Shown in pieces: positions 47,664 to 64,000 of a stretch of 64,000 nt of DNA; the stretch's first letter is position 1, and every line of letters begins with the position of its first letter. The position numbers and the translations under genes are program-made. This DNA is from Dipylidium caninum (lineage: Eukaryota > Platyhelminthes > Cestoda > Cyclophyllidea > Dipylidiidae): positions 1 through 64,000 of the forward strand of contig QEYB01001349.1 of assembly GCA_017562135.1 (NCBI GenBank), read 5' to 3'. The notes beneath the pieces are model-generated. The model searched no databases. It was not told the DNA's origin and was given only the letters and a program-made list of their open reading frames with translations.

Positions 47664-48848
47664 GATGGCGTTTTTTCAAATAAAGTAAAAGGGCGAAGTG
47701 GACTTCCGAGCTTTGGAGGCCGTGTCCTGGGCCCGAAAACAGTTTCAAACGTCGCCAATCCAATCTCATGATAGGTGTGATCCTTGTCTCAACTAGCTGT
47801 CTCCCCGTCTGACAAGAATAAAGTGCAAATAAGCTACTTACCCTCCATTTAAAGAGTAGGTAGTGGAGTGACCGCCTCCACATCAAAGCAACCACTTGTG
47901 CACTCACAACAACCGCCTTATTATTATAGGGGAATTAAAGTTTTGTCGAAAAATGTGGGCAGTTTGAGGGGCTCTTCTACCGAATCACAGGCGGATAATG
48001 CACCGCTTACTTCGGAGAGGGGGAAGAAGAAATCGCTGAAAGGCTGAGGCAAAAAGCAAAGCGAAGACTATGTGAGCATCCTATGCGCTGGCTCGTGACC
48101 GACTGCCAGCTTTACCCGTGCAAAACTCACTGTAGAATGTCCAACCGGTGTGGAGGGGATGTGAGGTTTGGGCCTTCAGCTCTGCATCACTGGATTCCGC
48201 AGTGCCTTTTGCATCGGAAAGCGGCGACGGAGAATCTGCAGTCGCCATGTTGCGAAGCCTTCACGCCTAGCACGTGCACCCTCTACACCGCAGGCTGCGC
48301 CAGAAGGCTACGGCTGCGCGCGCGTGCGTGCATGCGAGCATGCGTGCGTGCGTGCCTCCATACGAGTTACCCTCCTCCTCCTCCTATTGGTGTGCTTCGC
48401 TTGGCTGAACGCTGATTGGTGCATCTGATGCCTAACCAAACGCGTGTGCACGTTCATAGCCGCTAGAGCCGCCGTCGAAAGCCGGTTCACAGACTACTCT
48501 GTCGGCTGGCGATTAAATCCGCCACAATCATTCGTTCTTCCACACTCCATCGACATCTACTCCAGCCTTTTCCCACTGTACAATTTATTTCCACTTATGA
48601 TAAAAACATTTTGGGCCACGTGGGATTGTGTTAATAATATCTTTCGAAAATTACCAAAGGTTCCCCTGCTCGAAGCGCTTTATACATGTTGGAACATGTC
48701 AGCCAGTGTCTCGAATATTCCACATACATTGCCATTGCTTGCCGTGTATTTAACCAATAGCGCCGTAGGACTAACAATCGACAACAAGTGGTGGCGCAAT
48801 AAGAGATTTCGTCAGCTAGCATAAATTTCTTATTCTACAAAGGTGTGT
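47664..48848. other. Intergenic; composition boundary
   Basis: No recognised gene. Sequence changes from GC-rich to AT-rich near 48,400-48,560. A plus-strand frame of 126 codons from 48,444 crosses the boundary without recognisable motifs. Confidence 0.4.
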
Positions 48849-50036
48849 TTACATAACACTGCACTTATGACTTTTAGTATGCTCTTTGGGAAACAAAGCT
48901 AATCGGGTGGCAGCCTCAAAAATAGCCTCGACTCCCTCTCCCGTAAGGACGGAACACTCCAAGTATCCTCCAGCATTCACTTGCCTTGCCATCAGTTCAC
49001 CCTATTGCAATAAAAACAAGATTAGCTCAATGTTTTTTATGGGTGTGATTAATTACCCCTGCAAAGGTCCCTACTCCTATTGAAGGCAGCATCTGATGCC
49101 GTGGACTTTGTTCGTCTGAACGGTAAAAACAGTTGTCACTGTCACCGCACTGGTTAAACGTCGACGCTCCTTGTCACAAAGGATGTAAATCAAGCTGTAC
49201 TTAGGGGAACTTAGCTGGCCGAAAATTACATATTTGTTAATATTGCATAATTAAGGGCCGACCAACGGAAAACAAAGGTTGATGCATTTTTAAAAAACCC
49301 ATGTAACTTCACCTAGTAATTATTTATCACGAACTCATCTCGTTGAGTTCATTAAATTCCTAAACAGTTATTACTAAGAAACTTGTCATTCAAAGTCTGT
49401 AAGGATCATGCTATCTGCCAGAAATTTGCTCATATACCCTTTTTTTTCTTGTGTTAAATACGTTCTACAACTTTGTCTTGCGTAACCTGTCATTTGTCGC
49501 GCGGTGCACTACGAGTGTTACTTTTGATTAAATTTTCTTGTATCTCGCTTACTTATTTCCACTTACTTTCAGCGCGCAGTAAAATTCTCCGTCCTATTGT
49601 CTGACCGCCTATGATTTCGGTCCGAAGGTCTGTTTTGGTTCCCACCAGAAGGATTTGTGCATTTGGACAGAAATGTCGGACCTCGGGAATCCACAAATCG
49701 CGGGCATTCTCGTAGGAGCTGAAGCTGTCCACGGCGTAGCATACGAGGAAGACATCGGTATTTGTGTAGGATAGTCGCCTCAGTAGTGCGTATTCCGGTT
49801 GGTCTTAATATAAAATAGATAAATGGGCGAAGGTCGGGGGTCTCACCAGCCACATCCCAAACTTCGACCGTGACTAGGTCATCCCCCGCCGTTGCCGTGA
49901 ATTCATACCTATCCAAAACGGTTGGAACAAATGCATTTAAGTGGTGTGAATTCCCATTCTTTAGCCGCAGAATTAGAGATGTTTTTCCCACCATTCCGTC
50001 GCCCACAAAAACACATTTTGCTGTTTTTTCTTTCAT
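48849..50036 (-). CDS. Rho-family small GTPase with CaaX box
   Basis: Signalling GTPase of the Rho/Rac/Cdc42 family, about 190 residues. Exon 1 (50,036-49,847) has the P-loop GDGMVGKTS and switch I VPTVLDRY. A 43-base intron follows. Exon 2 (49,803-49,567) has LLRRLSYTNTDVFLVCYAVD, the base-binding GTKTDLR and a Rho insert. Exon 3 (about 49,001-48,849) has GGYLECSVLTGEG (the SAL motif as SVL) and a basic tail ending CSVM-stop. X = Met suggests farnesylation. Two oddities: the DTAGQ motif reads DVADQ, so the switch II Gly is replaced by Asp at the exon 1/2 junction, and the exon 2 donor (phase 1) does not match the best exon 3 acceptor (phase 0). A microexon, the alternative acceptor at about 48,982 (which drops eight residues) or a sequence error would solve this. 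It could be an atypical Rho. Confidence 0.85.
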
Positions 50037-50746
50037 TCGACAATATCAGCTTATTCCTCGTATTATGTAGAAGTGTGGAGATTTTGAAAGCTTATGTACC
50101 ACTGGATGCATCGTTAGCTAATCGAAATTGAATGCGTGGGAGATGCTAAGTGTTGCGTAAGGAGTGTGGTTGCACAACACCCAGGTAGTGGCTCCAACTT
50201 TTAGATATTTGCGGGGGCGCCTACTATTCATTACAGAAGCGCTCAGATTGTGCCTGTCAAGAGTCATCGGTGCCTGTCCCTCGGGCTATACTCGTATTTA
50301 TAAAATAATCGCTCCAAGATTTCCCTCATCACGCCTCCAAATCCAGTCAAAAAATGCGTGCGTGTGAAGCAAAACGGTAACGCATTTCATAAACACGAAA
50401 ATTCTCATAACGTGAGGCTACTATACGAGGGATTGCGGGTTATCACACACCACAAATAAGCTAGGAAATAATAATGACGTAGGTATCTAAGCTTGTTTAA
50501 AGAGTTTCCCTTGCCCAGATTGCGAATGAATTTCATGCGAATTCAGTATGGCATAACAAGTGTGCTAAAATCAAATCAAGACCCGAAATATCCGTTCACT
50601 GCTATTCATAACTGGCATACAAATGAGTCAAGCCTCGGCAATATGTATTTTAATTAAATGAAGGGGTTATAACTTGTGGCATTCCAGAAGACAATTTGCT
50701 GTAGGTGGTTTTTGCATCATGGAACTAATTCTGACACTCAAAGACT
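50037..50746. other. Intergenic, no gene seen
   Basis: AT-rich with no coding-like frame. It likely includes the upstream region of the Rho gene. Confidence 0.5.
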
Positions 50747-51228
50747 TTAAAATTGAGCCAAAGCATTGTCTATTTTAAGGAAAAAGATTGCTAGGCGCAG
50801 CCTATTGTCAGGTTTCACGGCAGCGACTCCCTACTCACAGTTCAGGGCAATAGAGATTTGGCGAGCAACATACAGGGCGCTAGTGAAGATAACAGCGGTT
50901 GGAACCAAGTAACCTTGCTTGCGTGCCCTTGTCAGCCTGGAGAATAAATTTAGTGAATTCCGGCTATTCATACTGATTCGGTTAATAAATCGCGATGAAG
51001 GCGGGGCTGTAGATGCGAGAGATTACTGCTATCGAATTTACGAAATTAATCTCAGAGAAGGGAAACATTGTTTTCGCATGGCAAAAGTGTGAAACTATTG
51101 CTTGATTGGCCTATGCGGGTTATCTGGGAAAATGGAAAAGGAAACATTGGAAGTCGGGAGGAGTAGCACAACACTGACCTTCGCACACGTTCAGATGCAC
51201 GAATTTTCGCCGTTGTTAAGCTCACCAT
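50747..51228 (-). CDS. Small predicted single-pass membrane protein (3 exons, 56 residues)
   Basis: Exon 1 (51,228-51,179) encodes MVSLTTAKIRASERVR and ends with donor GTCAGT. Exon 2 (50,936-50,839) starts after ATTCTCCAG and joins in phase (AG|G, Arg). It encodes LTRARKQG then a hydrophobic helix (YLVPTAVIFTSALYVA), with donor GTGAGT. Exon 3 is less certain: an acceptor at 50,770 keeps phase and adds YNALAQF-stop (50,747), while an acceptor at 50,802 gives a 37-base intron and a three-residue end. A basic N-terminus followed by one helix suggests a small membrane protein, perhaps mitochondrial or ER. No family is recognised. A TATA-like TTTATATGA lies about 50 bases upstream. Confidence 0.5.
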
Positions 51229-53761
51229 TGTAATATTTTTAGAAGTTTCTTGAGCGTGCAAGTCTTGGATATCATATAAATTATTCTAAACCACAATTGA
51301 AGCAAAATCAGTGCGTGTTTATTACGTATGTATCATGTGATTTGCGAAAACACTTGTTATAGAATTTTTTGCGAATTTAAACAATAAATTTAAGCTCTCA
51401 TTGCCGATTACTTTTAATTGACCAATAGGAAATTGCCGGTGTCTCTGCGTTACTTTCGCTGACTTTTTTCACGAAGTGTCCAATTGTTGTATGATTCTAA
51501 TTATTCCTGCATTCTCTTCAATAATTAGCTCCTAAATAGGATAAAGTTGAGACAATTAACTATTCTGTAACCTGATACAGCATCGCGGGAGAAAACCTGT
51601 CTCCTTATAGTCCATACTTTCAACGTTTTTCGTAACTAATACATTCCTACCGTGTTTGACAATTACTCGGCCAACTTCACGGTGAACCAGAAACCAATTA
51701 ATCTAAACTTATGGGATACTACAGGTTTGCTTTATTAACCGCATTATTTGCATTGCATTATTTTGTGCTTCCTAAGAACCCGTAGTATGCTACGCACTGT
51801 GTCTCTTCTCATGTACTTAGTGTTTTGCTTAGAATTGGTATCTTTATGAACTTACAAAATCTGAAATTACAGGTAGTAATTGATCGTATTTAGGTCAGGA
51901 AGGCTACGACATTGTGGTCTTCATTCCTAGACCGACGTTTTCCTCATCTGCATTTTCGTGACTGATCCTTCGTCATTTGGAATGTCCAAGGTGAATAAGT
52001 ACCCGAAGCAAGATATCACTGCTCAAATACTCCAGTTGTTTTCGTTGGAACATAGTTGGATCTACGTGATGACAAGGGGACGTCGGAAAATTTCAGGGAC
52101 ATAGGATAGCCTCCATTACGTACCACCAGGTAGCCAAATCAACTTGAGAACAGATACTTAATAGAGTATATTCTTCTTGACAAAATAAAGTGGGTTTCCT
52201 TTTTTTAAGAGGCATACTTTAAAGTTTTGGTTAAAATATAAGGTTTCCGTTTCTTAACTATTTACTATTTTTGAGACCCTGGAATCCGGTCTCAAGATGC
52301 TTTTATGCCATCACAATGGATTGTAAAGATTTATTTCATGCTTATTCCCTTCCTCCAGTTATATTTTTGGTAATAATGTTCTTCATTATGCAAAAAATTG
52401 TGCATCCGGCAGTATGCTGCAAGAGGCATGACTGGACAGGCATTGTTAGTCTTCGACTCGCATAGTGTTTCAATGACCAACTCGTGCTCTCCAGCTGGTC
52501 TACCGCACCCTTACCGAATAGAATATTGCCCGTCGCAACACGAATTTTACTGTCATGAAGACCAAAGGGAAATTTATAACGTTTCATCAGAACTGTGGCA
52601 TATGGACCAAGTTAGTGGAAAGGCCGTATGTGAGTAGATAAAGCTGCGAGTGGAAAGCGCAACGTTAACCGGTCATGGTGATTAGAGGCCTTGTTAAGAC
52701 CACTCACTAGGTCCTTTCGCGTACCAATCTTTGAATCAGTCAGTTCATTAGATGGTTTTACTGACAGTGATGATTGAATGTAATCTCCCCTGCTGAGGAC
52801 CTTTGGAGAGTGCTGTCTAGGGTGCAGCAGATGGAGAAGGAGGAGTATTACAGATCAGATGTCCGGCGAGGTTTTTGAGCTGTAGGAGTTACTTAAGCCA
52901 GCGCAGTTCAATCATTTACAGAAATCGAGGTTGTTCATGTATTTTTGACGCTTTCATATCAATTTGGATCAATTCACATTCATCGGATGGTCTACCTTCG
53001 CATAGTAAACTCCCCAAACTTCTTATGTTTGCCCTGTGCCGTAAAAGATGCGTTGCCTAACGCACTCGGTGATATCTAGAACCGTGCTTTCACCGCTATG
53101 GAGTGTAGTGTTGGTTTTAGGCGCTGAAAAGAGTTAATGCTGGCAATACACTAGCTAACCGTTAAGTGACACGTGAACTCTTGCCCTCTTTGGCACATTG
53201 ATGAATGAAGCGGAGGAGATGGAGTACGTGTTTTTAATTCGGGGATATGAACGGTTGTAACGAGTAGTGGGTAACTAAGTGGAGGGTGCGGTGAGACGTA
53301 AACGGGGGACCAACTCGTTGTCCCCTACTGACCCTCTTCAACTCTTCCGTGGTCACTTGGCGGAATCGGGGGGATGGAAAGCCAATTTTCGGTAGCGTAC
53401 ATCAAGGGTTTTCATGAAAGGAGTGAGGAGTGTACGAGGTAAAATTAAAGTGGACTCTTAGGGGAGTGGCCGAAGCGATATGTGTCCAAAGTAACGGGAC
53501 AACTTGCTGTAGTGGCCATTTGACGTCTGTATGCTTTTCACTCATGCGCGTTTGTGATATATTTCTCGGAGACACTCAGCACCAGAAATTGATCCGAATG
53601 AAGTGCGTGGCAGCTCACATGTGGTTTTTCCGACACCCAGTCCTTCGATAGCATGTTCGTGTAGATGGACGTTTGCAGCGGTGACGTAAGAGGGAAGGGT
53701 TAACGTTCCAGACTTCTCAAATCTGCTGAAAGACAGGTAAATTTGGTCGACTAGCGGCCAT
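51229..53761. other. AT-rich, no confident gene
   Basis: Mostly non-coding in appearance. A minus-strand frame at 52,430-52,587 (KIRVATGNILFGKGAVD) and a plus-strand frame at 53,430-53,651 have some coding character but no splice or domain support. Confidence 0.4.
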
Positions 53762-54139
53762 TTGGATTCAAGCTCTGTTGATTGCTACCGCTACACAGCG
53801 AAAGTAGGGTATCTGGGTGATTCGGTGAGATTAAAACTAAGACTGAATTTGACCTTGATTTCGCGGGTTTGTATTCAACCCTCGAACGCCGTGGCTAATT
53901 CCGCCTTGAGCGTGTTAGGCTTGGCAACGTCCTCCTCCTACACCGCGCAATATTGCCATCAAATCACCCTAATCCCCAGTGGAGACTCGGACACCTCAAA
54001 CCTGTCTGCCTCGACCGTTTTTATCTACTGTCTGGACATCTGCTACGGCCAAGGCAGTGCGTGTAATGTGTTTGAAGCGACCCAGGTTATGAGTGGTCAA
54101 GGAATTCAATCGCAAATAACGGCGGGCTTCCATCCGTAA
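53762..54139 (+). CDS. Unrecognised exon, possibly extracellular protein
   Basis: An open frame of 125 codons. From about 53,870 to 54,085 codon third positions are rich in C and G in a low-GC region, as in real exons here. The product is Ser/Thr-rich with several Cys (YCHQITLIPSGDSD, CLDICYGQGSACN). A possible donor follows ACCCAG at 54,086. No family recognised; it may be the front part of the gene at 55.3-56.5 kb. Confidence 0.3.
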   Translation: MDSSSVDCYRYTAKVGYLGDSVRLKLRLNLTLISRVCIQPSNAVANSALSVLGLATSSSYTAQYCHQITLIPSGDSDTSNLSASTVFIYCLDICYGQGSACNVFEATQVMSGQGIQSQITAGFHP

Positions 54140-55295
54140 TTCAGCCTGATCCGCAGTCATGATGGGGAGATAGTTTTTTTATTACGCGATCTGTGCACTT
54201 AGAGTGGAATGCACACCGTGAATTTGCTATTGAGGTATCTCAGTTTCCAAATCAACCTCCGCTTGGTGAAGGGATGTGAGCACTTTATGATTCTTGAACC
54301 TTTTGTTTAATGCACACACAGGCACAGGAACCCCTGTGACGGCCATTTTGGTGAACGCAGGATTTCGTTTTCCCTGTCAACTGCTAAGTCACTTAACTGT
54401 CGGTCTGCGCATTTTGACGCGTAATATGTTCTTATGCTGCGGTTTAGTTATAACAGAGTGATTTCTTCTTATCTCTGTAGCCGGAAGAAATCATTTCAAC
54501 TGCCACATGTTGGCGTTGTCTTTTCAACGTCAGAAGCGATGGAGGTGACTTAAAACGTCGACTTTCTACTTACTTTCTCACGTGTCCCTTTTAACTTATT
54601 ACGTCAATATGCCAGCCCATTTGGTACAAAAGACGCGAAAATGTGGGTAAATTGAGAGCCAGTTTCAAGGCTCTACGTTCATTCAACCGCCTGGATCAAG
54701 TTTTGCGGCAAATGTCAATTTTCACGGACTACTGTGGTCATGCCGATAGGATCGTGAGACTTAAGAGCGTCTGAATGTCTTACGAAAGCGTATGCAATTT
54801 TGGGGGAAGCAATAGCGTTTGACCATCTAATATAAATGGAAAGTTAAGTATATGGACACCTTTACCATTTATCCTCAATAGAGGGTTGAATCTTATGGAT
54901 GCACGTTAATACAGACGCGAGAGGAATGTCGAAGATCCACGCGTGACTGCTGCTTAAGGTCGATCTACAAGGGCTTAAAATGAAATTTAAGGAGATTTTT
55001 GAGGAAGGTTCTCTAAAGTTTGGTCACTCGAAGTATTAGCGTAGTAATGGAGCGTATTCTCGTAGAGGTCTACATCCTCGCTATTGGCCCTTTACAGCCG
55101 GGTCTACGCGGAAAACTGTCTACTCACTTTATTTAAGTAACAATTATTACATTGAAATGAGAGGGCGGGCTCTTTACGAAAAGGTTACGATCTCCTAGCA
55201 GCCGCCATAAATTTCAGCAATGGAGGATACCTTCGTCAGCGCCATTTGGTAAATCATCAAGTGATTGCTATCCCAACTCGGAAACACTAAATCAG

Positions 55296-56505
55296 ATGTG
55301 GCGAATCAACAACGCCGATGGTGAACTCTTTCCAATGTCTCATAACGCTACTCCAATTGATATCATATTTCTTGGTTTGTCCTCAGCTAGGGAAAGACAT
55401 CTGGTCTCCACTAAACCGAAAGGCGGACTGTTCATGCACCCTCACTGGGGCGTTACTTCGAAAACCACTTCACCAAAGACGGCTCACTCTTCCGGCCTCT
55501 CTGCCGACCGTGTTACGACCCTCTTCCCCCTCATCTACTGCGATAATCCTAGTTGGGATTACGCCTTCGTGAAGCAAGAGATAGAGCTCTCCGTAGGCTA
55601 ACAATTTGTTCGTCGGCACGGCCGGAGGCATACACACAGGTGGAGGAAATCAAGCCTCTCGGATCTGCGTCGACGCAGAATAGGCTGTGAAGAAAGACAG
55701 ATTAGTAAAAATAGCTCTACTGTATCAAATACCTGTGAGTGTGTGCATGTGAATGCAGCCATACATGTGTATATTTAGCAGCCGTAACTGATTTGTCTAA
55801 TTATAGCTTATGCGCCTCCCCGTGTCCGAGTCTTCGCAGAATCGCGCTCTCGCCATAAAAATGGGCCTAAAGTACGTGAAGGCGAATAAGATACTTAAAT
55901 CCAACCAACAGTGTGTAAAATTGAGGTTGAGAAAGTCACTTACCTCGCTGAACAGAACGACGTTGAGAGAAAGGAGAAAGTGTCCTCCTTCTCATTGGTG
56001 GCACTTAGCGTCCCCTACTCCTCTCACTCCCATTTCGTTTGGTCGGAAAACTTGAACGATCAGGCTAAAGTGGGCGGTGCGCTCAACTGGCAGGTGTCAC
56101 GAAAAGGTAGACAGTTCGGATTGCGAAACCCCCTCCAAGTCTCCCGTGAAGGGCGCGATCAGGGACTGGATACCAGCTCCCGGTCGGGGGTTACCACCGC
56201 TCCAACCACTCGCCGTCATCCAGCAATTCCCTTCTGATTTTGTGCTTGTCAGCCTTAAATGGCCACGTCTGCCAAGAGGTCGAATTTCAAATCGAAGACG
56301 GCCACACCCATTCAAGGTTGGCGTTGCACCACACTTAGGCAAACGGCAGACACGAATTCTGCTCCGCTTCAACAAGACGCACCGAGGGTCGACGAGGGAA
56401 GCAGCTTGGAGCGGACACGAAACTCCCCACTCTGGCAAAATCGGGCACGAGGTCGAGATCGCGACTGCGCCCAAATCCGCCTCCATCCCGATGAAAGAGA
56501 CTTGA
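55296..56505 (+). CDS. Unrecognised multi-exon gene, exon borders unresolved
   Basis: Three stretches look coding by codon use: 55,296-55,600 (FMHPHWGVTSKTTSP, TLFPLIYCDNPSWDYAFVK), about 55,912-56,091 (KVTYLAEQNDVERKEK, FSLVALSVPYSSHSHFVW) ending in CAG|GT, and 56,250-56,505 (KRQTRILLRFNKTHRG). I could not find one set of splice sites keeping a single frame through all three. A complete 151-codon minus-strand frame (56,552-56,097) overlaps the last stretch and is the rival reading. No domain recognised. Confidence 0.3.
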
Positions 56506-56559
56506 GCGCCTGCGCCCCCCACCCCGCAGCTCAAACGAAGAGGTAAAACCACGCCTGCC

Positions 56560-57514
56560 GGATCATTAGTTGATTATTGGCGCTCATTTTCGCATTTCAA
56601 GAGATAGGAGATATAGGTATATAGTGAGAGGAGAGAGATAGGGGAAGGGGAGGGGAGGGAAGGGAAGGGGGAGACGGCAGTAAAGGTACGGGGACTAAGA
56701 TTGAGTTGGCGCCTGGAGACCAGATGCGGAGCAACCGAGACGGCTCGGACCTTGACCGATCAGAATGCGAAAAGAGGAGGGAGGAGGGAGAGACTGGTTA
56801 GGAGATTGTGCTAAAGGTCAGGTTACGGGCTAAAAGATTTACTCGACAGGACGAAGACCATCTTCTCGATGCATCACATCACACACGCAAAGGGGAAAAA
56901 TCAGTACGGCCTCGGTCGATGCGCCGCTTTTGTACATATGACAGGCGAGAGAGATGAGAGAAGAAGAAGAAGAAGAAGAAGCAGGAGGCGGAGGCGTCGT
57001 CCTCCGTCCCCTCTTTCTTCTCCCATTAAACACAAACGCATACGTACATCAAATGGGGTTTGTAGGAAAGTGAGGAAATAAGTACTCCAATCAGTCCGTA
57101 CGTCCGTCCGCCCGCTCGTCGTCTGTTAATCGGTTAGTCAGAGTCAATGTAAGTCAGTCACCTAGTCAGTTTGTCAGCAGGGATTTGTGTGCGTGAGTGT
57201 GATTATCATGTCTTTCGCGTATGTACAGAGAAATAGACGGAGATTTTAGAGGCGAGGAGAGGAGAGGAAGGAGGCGAATAGGTGGATGTGTGTATACTGT
57301 ATGAACGTGCAGCAGCAGACGATATGGGTTTTCAGAAAATTTCAACGCAGAAGAAAGACACGATTGTGGTGGATGGGTGGCTGGGTGTGTGGGGTGTAGC
57401 TGCCTAATGATCGACCGATTTAGCTGGAGCGAAAAGAGAAACATGAGAGTGCAGGAGAATTCTTAGGCACTGGCGCGCATCTTCAAGAGCTGCCCGTCGG
57501 AGGAGATGTCGTCG

Positions 57515-57515
<1 letters not shown>
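56560..57515 (-). other. Likely 3' untranslated and downstream region of the DYRK gene
   Basis: Rich in GA tracts (56,630-56,680, 56,955-56,985) and short GTCC/GTCA repeats. No coding-like frame. A poly(A) signal was not identified with confidence. Confidence 0.35.
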
Positions 57516-63521
<6,006 letters not shown>

Positions 63522-63523
63522 CT

Positions 63524-64000
63524 CTGAGGAAATAGAATGCACAACACACTCACACTAACTTTAAAACAGTCATAAAAGTCAGCAGGCCAAAATCGCCAAA
63601 ATGGATAAGTATCTACCGCCACAAACACGTAAAATAGGTGAAGTCGAATTAGAAGAAATAGAGAGAATCGCGAGATCTTACTTCTCCTGTTCAATTATTG
63701 CAGACATTGCGGGTTTAGTGGAAGCCTATCCATGTCTCGGGAACAAAAGCTTCGTAAAAATACAATATGTAAAGAAAAAAATAGATTGCCACATTTCAAG
63801 CATGGTGAATACCTTGAAGTGAGGCATTGATCTCACTTTCAAGAGTCATACTAAAAAAACTAGCACGAGCAGACCACCGAAGAAGCAAGGTCAAGGAGGG
63901 AAAGACTTGAGTCCAGTTACTTTCTCCGCAGATTACAGTAATGAAAATGAACCACGAAATGCAAGCTAGAAGCGAAACAAAATACTCGAGGATGACTAAC
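63524..64000. other. Upstream of DYRK coding exon 1, no gene seen
   Basis: AT-rich. The acceptor TTTCCTCAG at 63,524-63,532 (minus) implies an intron and an upstream exon, which was not identified. Confidence 0.4.

Overview
The window is animal nuclear DNA. It holds intron-containing genes with GT-AG junctions, some introns as short as about 40 bases, many microsatellites, a DYRK1-type kinase, a Rho GTPase, an eIF4E-family gene, P-glycoprotein genes and a piece of 18S rDNA. The tiny introns and the look of the 18S fragment suggest a nematode, perhaps of the whipworm/trichinella group. That is a weak guess made without any search.

Layout: bases 1 to about 48,400 are GC-rich and full of duplications. 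A first large palindrome covers 1-25,475. Its outer arms (1-7,980 and 17,592-25,475) carry two copies of a P-glycoprotein (ABCB) gene facing each other. The left copy is full length (two TMDs, two NBDs). The right copy stops inside a TMD2 exon. Inside lies an older, more diverged pair of arms (about 11,340-13,860 and 15,650-17,220), with an 18S rRNA 3' fragment at 12,394-12,790. Both ABC copies carry one-base indels at different places, mostly in homopolymers, so sequencing error and true decay cannot be separated by eye.

A second palindrome (arms 31,705-34,468 and 36,869-39,646) carries a cluster of small secreted-protein genes. Type A occurs as two identical 149-codon open frames. Type B occurs as one truncated copy and one copy fused to the front of an A gene. 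Both types have a signal peptide, an acidic middle and an Arg-rich amphipathic C-terminus with a shared L-x-P-[AS]-G-W-R-R core. This is the plan of a cathelicidin-type host-defence peptide precursor. The promoters have strong TATA boxes; the A promoters also share two forkhead sites and an EGR-type site. This cluster is the most unusual content of the window. It is flanked by two directly repeated, diverged blocks (28.8-29.3 kb and 42.5-43.1 kb) of an unrecognised gene.

An eIF4E-family gene (46.4-47.7 kb, minus) is the last recognisable gene of the GC-rich part. Near 48.4 kb composition changes to AT-rich. The remainder holds a Rho-family GTPase with a CaaX box (minus), a 56-residue predicted membrane protein in three small exons (minus), a poorly resolved plus-strand gene at 53.8-56.5 kb, and a complete nine-exon DYRK1/minibrain kinase (57.5-63.5 kb, minus) in which all exon phases agree.
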